The position numbers were made by a program, and so were the translations under genes. 64,000 bases of DNA. Origin: Myxococcota bacterium. Lineage in GTDB: Bacteria > Myxococcota_A > Bradymonadia > UBA7976 > UBA1532. The stretch lies in assembly GCA_023150895.1 (NCBI GenBank), contig JAKLJY010000023.1, forward strand, positions 1 through 64,000. Direction: 5' to 3'. Shown here piece by piece: positions 17,658 to 24,644 of this stretch. The notes beneath the pieces are model-generated. The model saw nothing but the letters and a program-made list of their open reading frames with translations. It was not told the DNA's origin and searched no databases. Position 1 is the first letter of the stretch; the number at the start of each line of letters is the position of its first letter.

Positions 17658-18809
17658 ATGAAGTCCACGCCACTCTCTTCCCCGCTCCCCCGGCGGACGT
17701 TCGCCGCGGCCCTCCTGGCCGTGGTCGCAGCCGCACCGGTGGCGGCCCTCGCCGCGCCCGCCGCCGACGACCTGCTCGTCGAGATTGAACCGGACGGCCT
17801 GGATTACGACGACCTCGATCCGATCGGCATCGAGAGTTGCCGCGCAGACATCCGCAAGATCGTGACGCTCACGGCGCGGGCGAACAACTACATCCCCGGT
17901 GAACTCAGCCAGAAGTACATCTACGTCACGCGCGACAAGGCCTCGGCCTGCGACCCCGACATCCTCGAGCAGGCCTGTGCGTCCAAGGGCACCGAGGTCA
18001 GCGGGTGTACCTGCCTTTATCGCTCGGACATCGACTCGAAGGCCCAGATTTCCCTCGAGAACGTCGCGCTGTCGACACTCCTCCCCGATGGCGGTCTCAC
18101 CGCCTGCAGCGGCAGCGCCGAGTCCATCTATCGGTACTACCTGAAGATCGTCCCGTCGAAGCGGGGCGCGCCTGCACCGGTGCCCGAAGGCGGCGCCTTC
18201 AAGCAGACGTCGGACGCGGTGGATGCGGGGACGTCCGATGCGATGGCGGCCGACGCCGCCACCGGCGACTCCACCCTGGATTCCGCAGCCCCCCTCGTCC
18301 TCGAGATCGATCTCGAACCGCCGACGACGCCCGCAGCCGAGGAGTTTCGACTCCTCAGCGGTGACCAGGCCATCGAGGTCTCGTTCCCGTCGACCGACAA
18401 CGCCGAGATCGTCAAGTACGAGGTCTGCTGGGCGTCGTCCGGACTGAACGACGGCTCGGCCAGCGACGCCGGCGCGTCCGCGGCCGCGGGCTCGCTGTGC
18501 AAGGTCTCCACGGGCACGGAGTCGGTCCGGCTGACGGCCGACGGTGACGGCCTGGTGCTCGAACGCGCCTACCGCTTTTCCGTCGCCGCCGTCGACGACG
18601 CCGACAACCGCGGCTCCCAGGTCGGCCTGGGGACCGGCATCCCCCGCAACTTCCTCGATCTCGCCGAGTACTACCGCCAGATGCACGGCCCGGAGACGGG
18701 CGGCTGCATCCAGCGGCCCGGCCTGCGCAGCGCCGGCTTCGGCCTCGCCGGCCTCTGCCTCGCCGCCATGTCCGCGCTGGCCGTCGGCCGCCGCCGGAGA
18801 AACCGATGA
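17658..18809 (+). CDS. MYXO-CTERM-type anchored protein, MXAN_2561-like
   Basis: A 383-residue exported protein with an Arg/Ala-rich signal peptide (residues ~1-34, ending ALAA). A Cys-containing N-domain follows, then a fibronectin-III-like stretch (residues ~215-340: PTTPAAEEFRLLSGDQAIEV, RAYRFSVAAVDDADNRGS). The C-terminus has a Cys (GGCIQRPG), a hydrophobic helix and RRRRNR, the layout of MYXO-CTERM sorting signals in which the Cys is processed by a rhombosortase-type protease. Its stop overlaps the next gene (ATGA), which resembles the MXAN_2562 barrel family; the M. xanthus loci MXAN_2561/2562 are adjacent in the same way, which supports the assignment. Confidence 0.75.
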   Translation: MKSTPLSSPLPRRTFAAALLAVVAAAPVAALAAPAADDLLVEIEPDGLDYDDLDPIGIESCRADIRKIVTLTARANNYIPGELSQKYIYVTRDKASACDPDILEQACASKGTEVSGCTCLYRSDIDSKAQISLENVALSTLLPDGGLTACSGSAESIYRYYLKIVPSKRGAPAPVPEGGAFKQTSDAVDAGTSDAMAADAATGDSTLDSAAPLVLEIDLEPPTTPAAEEFRLLSGDQAIEVSFPSTDNAEIVKYEVCWASSGLNDGSASDAGASAAAGSLCKVSTGTESVRLTADGDGLVLERAYRFSVAAVDDADNRGSQVGLGTGIPRNFLDLAEYYRQMHGPETGGCIQRPGLRSAGFGLAGLCLAAMSALAVGRRRRNR

Positions 18810-19585
18810 ATCAGCGTACCTGGGCGCTTCTTGGCGCCGCGATGAGCCTCTTGCCCCTGTCCGCGGCCGCCGAGGGAACCCTCGGGACGAAGCGCACGGG
18901 CAACATCGAGATTCGTTATGCGCCGTACAAACCGGACATGGACAGCCAGTTCGCGCTGCCGGCCGGGTGCGAGGGCCAAGGCCCCTACTCCCGGTTCTTC
19001 GGCGACGAGGACGACGGTCTCCTGCTTTTCGGCTTCCAGACGCACCTGATGCAGAAGTACGGCACGCTCGCGGCCGGCGGCAACATCGGGTACTTCAGCG
19101 TCTCCGGCAAGGCGCAGGCCGGGCTCCCCTGTCGACCGGTCGGCGGCGGCGTCGCATCGAGCGCCGATCTCAGCCCGGATGCGTCGGAGGTCGACGAGTC
19201 GTCACTCCGGATCGTCCCCGTCCAGGGCGAGGTCTCCTATCGTCTCACGATCTGGGAGGACCTCGTCCCCCTCGTGCCCGTCGTTCGGGCCGGGCTTGAC
19301 TACTACATGTGGCGGATGGGGTCGACGTCGGGCGGTGTCGCCAAGCTCGAACCGGGGCAGTCGGCATCCGGGGGCACGTGGGGCTGGCACTACGCCCTCG
19401 GCCTGCACGTGTTGCTCGACTATTTCTCCCAGAGCATGGCCGCCGACTTCGACCGCGACGCCGGTGTCAACAGCACCTACCTGACGTTCGAGTACATGCA
19501 CGCCCAGATCGACGACTTCGGCTCGAGCACGTCGCTGCGCCTCGGTGACAAGACCGTCGTTTTCGGTCTCGGCTTCGACATGTGA
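18806..19585 (+). CDS. Outer-membrane beta-barrel protein, MXAN_2562-like
   Basis: A 259-residue protein with a signal peptide (MNQRTWALLGAAMSLLPLSAAA). The mature part alternates short amphipathic strands (FGFQTHLMQKYGTLAAGGNI, VPLVPVVRAGLDYYMWRMG, WHYALGLHVLLDYF) and ends VFGLGFDM, an aromatic-hydrophobic barrel C-terminus. The pattern and the position directly after a MYXO-CTERM protein fit the MXAN_2562 family as I know it. Function unknown. It overlaps truA downstream by four bases (GTGA). Confidence 0.75.
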   Translation: MNQRTWALLGAAMSLLPLSAAAEGTLGTKRTGNIEIRYAPYKPDMDSQFALPAGCEGQGPYSRFFGDEDDGLLLFGFQTHLMQKYGTLAAGGNIGYFSVSGKAQAGLPCRPVGGGVASSADLSPDASEVDESSLRIVPVQGEVSYRLTIWEDLVPLVPVVRAGLDYYMWRMGSTSGGVAKLEPGQSASGGTWGWHYALGLHVLLDYFSQSMAADFDRDAGVNSTYLTFEYMHAQIDDFGSSTSLRLGDKTVVFGLGFDM

Positions 19586-20364
19586 GCGGTCGCGCCCCGC
19601 GCCGGCTCGGCTTCCGGCTGGAGTACGACGGGACCGACTTCCACGGATGGCAGGTTCAGTCGGGCCAACGCACGGTCCAGGGGACGCTCATCGACGTGCT
19701 CCGGAGCACGTTCGACCCGGAGGCGACGGTGGACGGCGCGAGCCGGACCGACGCGGGCGTTCACGCCCGGGACCAGCTCGCCGCGGCGACCATCGCCCAC
19801 CCCGTGGCCGCAACCGGCTTCGTCAAGGCGCTCAATGCGAGATTGCCGCGAGATGTCGCCGTTCGTTGCGCGTGGGAAGCCGCCGCCGACTTCCAGCCGA
19901 GGTTCGCGCCCAACGGCAAGACCTACATCTACCGGATCTATCGAGACATCGCCCCACGCCCGCTCATCGACCGTCAGGCCTGGCGCCTCGGCTTCGACCT
20001 CGACCTCGACGCGATGTCCGTCGCCGCCCGGTCGTTGATCGGCACGCACGACTTCGCGGCATTCGCCGCGAGCGATGCCGGGCAGACCTCGACCGTCCGG
20101 ACACTCTTCGGCATCGCGATTTCGCTCGACCCATCGGGAGTCTGCGCCGTCACCGTCGAAGGCTCGGCGTTCTTGAAGCAGATGGTCCGCAACATCGTCG
20201 GCACGCTCGTCGAAGTGGGCCGCGGGCATTGGCCCGTCGACCGCGTCGCGGAGGTCCTCGATGGGCGGGATCGCCGGCGCGCGGGACCAACGGCCCCCGG
20301 GCGCGGCCTCACGCTGGAGCGGGTCTGGTACGAAGCGCCGTGCGGCGACCGACACGCGCCCTGA
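19582..20364 (+). CDS. truA: tRNA pseudouridine synthase A
   Basis: A 260-residue enzyme that makes pseudouridine at positions 38-40 of the tRNA anticodon arm. It carries the N-terminal EYDGTDFHGWQ motif, the catalytic Asp57 in SRTDAGVHA, the FQPRFAPNGKTYIYRI motif, and FLKQMVRNIVGTL near the C-terminus. It starts at a GTG overlapping the stop of the barrel gene, so translation is probably coupled, although the functions are unrelated. Confidence 0.96.
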   Translation: MSGRAPRRLGFRLEYDGTDFHGWQVQSGQRTVQGTLIDVLRSTFDPEATVDGASRTDAGVHARDQLAAATIAHPVAATGFVKALNARLPRDVAVRCAWEAAADFQPRFAPNGKTYIYRIYRDIAPRPLIDRQAWRLGFDLDLDAMSVAARSLIGTHDFAAFAASDAGQTSTVRTLFGIAISLDPSGVCAVTVEGSAFLKQMVRNIVGTLVEVGRGHWPVDRVAEVLDGRDRRRAGPTAPGRGLTLERVWYEAPCGDRHAP

Positions 20365-20470
20365 GGGTGTTGCTCACCGTCCGACCCGGCGGCCCCGAAG
20401 GGTGAGACTCCCGGTGTGGCCGGGCCCCGTGCGGACCGGCTTCATACCGGCGCGGCGAGCGCGTCTTCGA

Positions 20471-21793
20471 CTAGAAGCTGACCGCGCACCCGACGCTGAG
20501 GTCGACCTGCTGGCTCGGAGACGGTCCGATCAGGTGGTAGAAGTCGGGCGTCACCGTGAAGGCCCAGCGCTTGGCGAAGTCGAGGGCCCACGTCAGGCCG
20601 AGCGTGTAGAAGTACGGCCCCTCGAGCGTGTAGTCGCGGTAGCCGTCGAGCGGCACCTGGTGGCTGATGTGGCCGTAGCCGCCGCCCACACGCAGGAGAA
20701 GGTGGTTCGAGCCCGCCTGAAGCACGTCGAACTTGACCCGCAGGCCACCCGCGGGGGCGAAGTCGGCGACCTGAATGCGCCCGAACATGCCCACCGAGAG
20801 TGTTCGGCTCACCCAGAAGTCGAGCTCGCTGAGGGTGTGGAAGGGCGAGATGGCCATCCCCGGCTGAAGCGTCGAGCCCGGGCGGTTCTGCGCCTCCGCC
20901 TTGTCCGTGATGCGTCCGACGCCGGTCCCGACGGAGAGCGCGAGCGTGACGATGCGGCGCTTCTTGCCGCGAGGCGCGGTGTCCTCGGCGCTCTCCGCGT
21001 CTTCGGGTTCCTCCTCGCCCCCCTCCCCGGTCAGCGAGTCTCCCGTCGCCATGTCGTCGATGGGGACATCGACGGGTTCGCGCTGGTCGTTGAACTGCGC
21101 GACCTGGTTGCCGTCGCGGTCCTCCACGAGGATGTAGTACGAGAGCTTGGTGCCCTTGACGAATCGCGCCCCGATGCGGGCCACGAAGGTGTTGTCGCCC
21201 TGATCCCGCATCTCGACGCGCCGGTACTCCCGCACCGACTCGCTGCGAAAGTCGAGGTACATGCGGAACATCTGGTCGCGGAGCTCGGGTGAGACCTTGG
21301 CCTGAACGGTGACGAGCTGATTGGCCTTGGCCCGCTTGACCGGTTTGTGGGTGATGCCGGGATCTCGGCGGGCCGCGCCCCCCTCGGACTCCGCCGGACC
21401 GACCAGACGCCGCGCCTGCTCGAACAGGGCCTCGAGGCTCGGTGTCGACACGAGCGAGTCGATGCGGACGCCGCGGTCGATGGTCAGCGCCTGCCGGAAC
21501 TCGTCGACGGCCCGGTCTTTGTCCTTGTCCCGCACGTGGGCGATGATCCCTCGTTGAACGTGAACCTCGGCCATCACGCGCCCGCGGACGCCGGCCCGCT
21601 CGCCCGTGCGCACGGCCTCGTCGAGCGACCGGTCCGCCTCGTCGAGTTCGAGGTTGTCGTAGGCCCGCCGCGCGTCTTCGAGAAGACGCTCGACATCCTG
21701 TTCGGCCTGACGCGACCCACCCCGCTGCGCGACCGCCGGCGCGGCGGCGAGCAGGCTCAGGACAATCCACACGAGAACGCGAGAGAACACCAC
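20471..21793 (-). CDS. Outer-membrane barrel protein with TPR-like N-domain
   Basis: A 440-residue exported protein. A signal peptide (LSLLAAAPAVA) is followed by a TPR-like helical region at ~30-120 (ARRAYDNLELDEADRSLDEA), an Ig-like beta region at ~145-220, an acidic linker (GEEEPEDAESAED), and a C-terminal barrel domain (~255-440) ending VDLSVGCAVSF. It is the last gene of a three-gene envelope operon with an OmpA-type protein 10 bases upstream. Function unknown; probably an outer-membrane structural or export component. Confidence 0.8.
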   Translation of the reverse strand: MVFSRVLVWIVLSLLAAAPAVAQRGGSRQAEQDVERLLEDARRAYDNLELDEADRSLDEAVRTGERAGVRGRVMAEVHVQRGIIAHVRDKDKDRAVDEFRQALTIDRGVRIDSLVSTPSLEALFEQARRLVGPAESEGGAARRDPGITHKPVKRAKANQLVTVQAKVSPELRDQMFRMYLDFRSESVREYRRVEMRDQGDNTFVARIGARFVKGTKLSYYILVEDRDGNQVAQFNDQREPVDVPIDDMATGDSLTGEGGEEEPEDAESAEDTAPRGKKRRIVTLALSVGTGVGRITDKAEAQNRPGSTLQPGMAISPFHTLSELDFWVSRTLSVGMFGRIQVADFAPAGGLRVKFDVLQAGSNHLLLRVGGGYGHISHQVPLDGYRDYTLEGPYFYTLGLTWALDFAKRWAFTVTPDFYHLIGPSPSQQVDLSVGCAVSF

Positions 21794-21803
21794 GCCGCCC
21801 CTG

Positions 21804-22979
21804 TCACTTCTTGATGATGTGGAATTCCACGCGACGGTTGGTCGCGCGGCCTTCCGCCGTCCGGTTGTCTTCGAGGGGGCGATCTTCGCCGTACCCGATG
21901 GCCTCCATCCGGGCCGGCGCGATGGCCTGGTCGACCAGGTACCGCCGCACGGACTCCGCCCGCTTCTGGGACAGGCGCTGATTCGCTGCCGCGCTGCCCT
22001 GGCTGTCGGTGTGGCCTTCGATGCGGACGTTCAACGATGGATTGTCCCGCAGGGCGAGGGCGACCTCATTCAGCAGAGGATACGACTTGGCGAGGATGCG
22101 GTCCTTGCCGGGCGCGAAGAAGACGGTCTGCTTGAGCTCGATCCGGTCGTCCCGAACGATGATGTTCTTGTAGAGGTCCGGGCAGCCGTCCGCATCCTGG
22201 TCGCCGTCGTAGTCCTCGGGCTGGTTGGGACACTGGTCCTGCGCATCGGCGACGCGATCCTGATCGTTGTCGGGATCGGGGCAACCGTCGGCGTCTTCGA
22301 AGGTGTCGATGTCCTCGGCCTGGAGGGGGCACTTGTCGACGACGTCGAGGACGGCGTCCTTGTCGTTGTCGGGCTCGGGACACCCGTCCTCGTCCTCGAA
22401 CCCGTCTTTGTCCTCGGGGGTGTCCGGGCACTTGTCCGGCTCGTCCGCGATGCCGTCGCCATCCCGGTCCTTCAGGAGATCCGGGCAGCCGTCGTCGTCC
22501 TGATCGCCGTCCTTGTCCTCCGGTTCGTCCGGACAACGATCGCGGCTATCGACGATCCCGTCGCGGTCGCGATCGCCGTCATCCGGGCAGCCGTCGGTGT
22601 CGCGATCTCCGTCCTTGTCTTCCGCGGCGTCCGGGCACTGGTCCACGGCGTCGCCGATGCCGTCGCCGTCGCGATCGGGCGTGACGAGACACCCGGGTGC
22701 CCGGGACTCGGCCTCGGCTGCCCGCGTCGCGTCGAGTGCGGCGTCGAGATGCTCCCGCGCGCGGAAATACGCCCCCTGCTCGAGTTCGACGCCGGCGAAG
22801 TGGAGTTGCGCGCGGGCAACCGCCAGGTCGCGCTCGTCGCACCGCATCGCCGCCGCGTCGATCTTTGCCAGGCGAGCCTCGGTGGCGTCGATGCGCTCCC
22901 TGAGCAGGCGCCCGGAGGCACAACCCGCCAGCAACGCGGGGGCCAGCAGAACGGTGGCGAGCAGAGCCTGCGCTTTCAC
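21804..22979 (-). CDS. OmpA-family lipoprotein with thrombospondin type-3 repeats
   Basis: A 391-residue lipoprotein (lipobox LLAGC, Cys20). After a short helical domain come about seven Ca-binding TSP3-type repeats (DRDGDGIGDAVDQCPD, EDKDGDQDDDGCPD) over residues ~100-265. The C-terminal ~115 residues are an OmpA peptidoglycan-binding domain (VRIEGHTDSQGSAAANQRLS, RAESVRRYLV, ATNRRVEFHI). It should tether the outer membrane to peptidoglycan. Its start overlaps the stop of the upstream DUF4398-like lipoprotein gene by four bases. Confidence 0.93.
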   Translation of the reverse strand: MKAQALLATVLLAPALLAGCASGRLLRERIDATEARLAKIDAAAMRCDERDLAVARAQLHFAGVELEQGAYFRAREHLDAALDATRAAEAESRAPGCLVTPDRDGDGIGDAVDQCPDAAEDKDGDRDTDGCPDDGDRDRDGIVDSRDRCPDEPEDKDGDQDDDGCPDLLKDRDGDGIADEPDKCPDTPEDKDGFEDEDGCPEPDNDKDAVLDVVDKCPLQAEDIDTFEDADGCPDPDNDQDRVADAQDQCPNQPEDYDGDQDADGCPDLYKNIIVRDDRIELKQTVFFAPGKDRILAKSYPLLNEVALALRDNPSLNVRIEGHTDSQGSAAANQRLSQKRAESVRRYLVDQAIAPARMEAIGYGEDRPLEDNRTAEGRATNRRVEFHIIKK

Positions 22980-23356
22980 AGTTGACTCCCGACCGGCGCG
23001 TCGTCGTCTTCGGGCGGCTCGTCGTGGCCTGCGGCGGGGACGGTCGGTCCCCCGCCGCGCGCCGGGCTCGCGAGCGCCCGGGCGCGCGCGCGATCAGCGA
23101 ACCCGCGTGCCGTCTCGGCCAGGTCGAGGGCGGCCTGGAAGTCCGAGTAGCCCTCTTCCTCGCGTGCCTTCCGGAAATACTCCTCGGCGCTGGTCAACTC
23201 GTAGAGCGCATAGCGCCGCGCGTCGGCCGCCCGCGCGGACTCGATCGCCGACTCCGCGTCGGAAAGCGCCAGCGTCGTGCTGACGGGACCGCACGCGAAC
23301 AGGCTCGCGCTGAGCGCGAGGAGCACCGCCGCGCGGGAAAGACCGCTTCGGTCCAT
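22976..23356 (-). CDS. DUF4398-like lipoprotein
   Basis: A 126-residue protein with lipobox SLFAC (Cys22). The mature helical region (ALSDAESAIESARAADARRY, YELTSAEEYFRKAREEEGY, ALDLAETARGFADRAR) matches the pattern of DUF4398 proteins, which commonly sit next to OmpA-type genes. The ATG at 23356 places the signal peptide correctly; an upstream in-frame ATG adds 13 non-hydrophobic residues and would overlap the promoter. First gene of the envelope operon. Confidence 0.8.
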   Translation of the reverse strand: MDRSGLSRAAVLLALSASLFACGPVSTTLALSDAESAIESARAADARRYALYELTSAEEYFRKAREEEGYSDFQAALDLAETARGFADRARARALASPARGGGPTVPAAGHDEPPEDDDAPVGSQL

Positions 23357-23394
23357 CAGAACGTCACTCCCGACCGGTGGAGAAGGCCGTTCCA

Positions 23395-23422
23395 TCTACA
23401 CGCCGGCCTCCCGTCGTGTCAA
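23395..23422 (-). promoter_or_regulatory. Candidate sigma70 promoter of the OmpA envelope operon
   Basis: A perfect TTGACA (23422-23417), a 16-base spacer, and TGTAGA (23400-23395) lie about 40 bases before the ATG at 23356. The -10 element matches only 3 of 6 bases. Confidence 0.45.
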
Positions 23423-23435
23423 GAAGCGGGCCGGC

Positions 23436-23930
23436 TCAGGTCAGGAGGGCATCGACCCGCGCGGCGACTTCTTCCTCGGAGGTGGCCTGTGCGACGGCGA
23501 GCTCCTGGACGAGGAGTTCACGGGCGGTCTCGAAGACGCGACGCTCGCCGTAAGACAACTGCTTGTCGGCCTTCGTCAGGTGAAGATCACGCAGAACCTG
23601 GGCGATCTCGAGGAGCGAGCCGGTCTTGATCTTCTCGACGTAGCGGCGGTAGCGCCGGTTCCAGTTCGGCTCTTCGACGACGAGCGCGTCCGCCTGGAGG
23701 AGTTCCATGACCCGACCGACCGCGTCACGGTCGACGACCGACCGGAGTCCGACGTGCGCGACCTTGGCGATCGGCACGCGGATCTTCTCCTCGGAGTTGA
23801 GGCAGCGCAGCACATAGAAGCGGTTGGTGGTCCCGGAAATCTCCAGCGTCTCGATGCCGGTGATCTCCGTGACACCTTGGGCGGGGTAGACCGCCATGTC
23901 GCCCACGTTGAACGCAGTTGCCAAATTCAT
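23436..23930 (-). CDS. CarD/CdnL-family RNA polymerase-binding regulator
   Basis: A 164-residue regulator. The N-terminal ~65 residues are the RNAP-interacting Tudor-like domain (GDMAVYPAQGVTEITGIE, NRFYVLRCLNSEEKIRVPI). The C-terminal helical domain carries the conserved EPNWNRRYRRYVEKI and LSYGERRVFETARELL. Length and layout match CdnL-type proteins, which stabilise the open complex at sigma70 promoters; the C-terminal HMGA-like tail of M. xanthus CarD is absent. The ATG at 23930 is directly preceded by GAGGG. A sigma54-like sequence lies about 50 bases upstream. Confidence 0.93.
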   Translation of the reverse strand: MNLATAFNVGDMAVYPAQGVTEITGIETLEISGTTNRFYVLRCLNSEEKIRVPIAKVAHVGLRSVVDRDAVGRVMELLQADALVVEEPNWNRRYRRYVEKIKTGSLLEIAQVLRDLHLTKADKQLSYGERRVFETARELLVQELAVAQATSEEEVAARVDALLT

Positions 23931-23980
23931 CCCTCGCGGTTGGGGTCCCGGAATCGGGACGGGACGGCTCGGCGCCGTGC

Positions 23981-23997
23981 AGCAGATTCCATGCCAG
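23981..23997 (-). promoter_or_regulatory. Candidate sigma54 (-24/-12) promoter upstream of the CarD-family gene
   Basis: Read leftwards, CTGGCATGGAATCTGCT has GG and GC dinucleotides exactly 10 bases apart, matching TGGCAYR-N4-TTGCW with one mismatch in the -12 box. It lies about 50 bases before the ATG at 23930. A sigma54 activator is encoded in this window, but no link is shown. Confidence 0.4.
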
Positions 23998-24140
23998 GGG
24001 TGAGCTTCACCCGAAGAAGAACGAACAGCCTCTGGCGGCGCATACATTCCCTGCCGCCGCCCATCGGCGCGTGAGCGCCGGCCGCGAACTGTCGAGCACC
24101 GCCGACGGCGCCGCAAAACGCAGGGGAGCGATGCGGCCCC

Positions 24141-24200
24141 CTGGCGATTCGAGACGCCGGTGTCGCCCGGGCGTCTCGATCTGGCGATTCGAGTCGCCAG
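24141..24200. repeat. Tandem hairpins sharing a 13-base direct repeat
   Basis: CTGGCGATTCGAG occurs at 24141-24153 and again at 24181-24193, 40 bases apart. Each copy is part of a hairpin: GAGACGCC/GGCGTCTC (24151-24158 with 24170-24177) and CTGGCGA/TCGCCAG (24181-24187 with 24194-24200). The second hairpin lies 9 bases after the stop at 24210 and may terminate that minus-strand transcript, although no T-tract follows. Confidence 0.6.
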
Positions 24201-24209
24201 TATGGGTGA

Positions 24210-24545
24210 TCAGCGCGCGGCCTTGGCCAGCGAGCGGTGCAGGGTCAGGAGCCGGCCGGTGCCGAGCTTGAGGAGCTTCGCGCGGTAGGCGGCGTCGACG
24301 GCGTCGCTGCCGGCGCGCAGCTTCGCGACGGCGTCGGCGAGACCCTCGCGGGTTCCGAACCGACTGCGCAGGGTCGTCTCGCGCTCGAGCAACCGCAGCA
24401 GCTTGCTGTTGGGGACGCGAAGCAGGCGCTCTTCGAGCGCGGCGTCGGTCTCGTCCGCGTTGCGCTCGACCATCGGGACGAGCTTCTTGACCAGGTCACT
24501 CTTGGAGCCGAACTGGCTCTTGACGCTCTGAAGGGGTGTCGCCAT
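24210..24545 (-). CDS. Small helical protein of unknown function
   Basis: A 111-residue, highly charged, all-helical protein (KSDLVKKLVPMVERNADETD, EERLLRVPNSKLLRLLERE, YRAKLLKLGTGRLLTLHRSL). No signal peptide or membrane segment. The ATG at 24545 has a GAGAG site; the long in-frame opening upstream of it is antisense to the next plus-strand gene. The repeated Leu-rich helices suggest a small cytoplasmic oligomeric protein, but I do not recognise it. Confidence 0.7.
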   Translation of the reverse strand: MATPLQSVKSQFGSKSDLVKKLVPMVERNADETDAALEERLLRVPNSKLLRLLERETTLRSRFGTREGLADAVAKLRAGSDAVDAAYRAKLLKLGTGRLLTLHRSLAKAAR

Positions 24546-24644
24546 AACGCTCTCTCTGATCGCGGGGGTTTTCGGGTCGGGATGACCACAAGCCGAAAAA
24601 TGGACGCGCCTTGTAACACGGCACGCGCCGCCGAGCAAGGGCCG

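Noticed and set aside
16446-18686. 746-codon minus-strand opening
   Set aside because: Antisense to asd and the MXAN_2561-like gene, which have clear family motifs on the plus strand.
22070-22690. Repetitive DNA in the OmpA-type gene as a repeat element
   Set aside because: It simply encodes the thrombospondin type-3 repeats of the protein.
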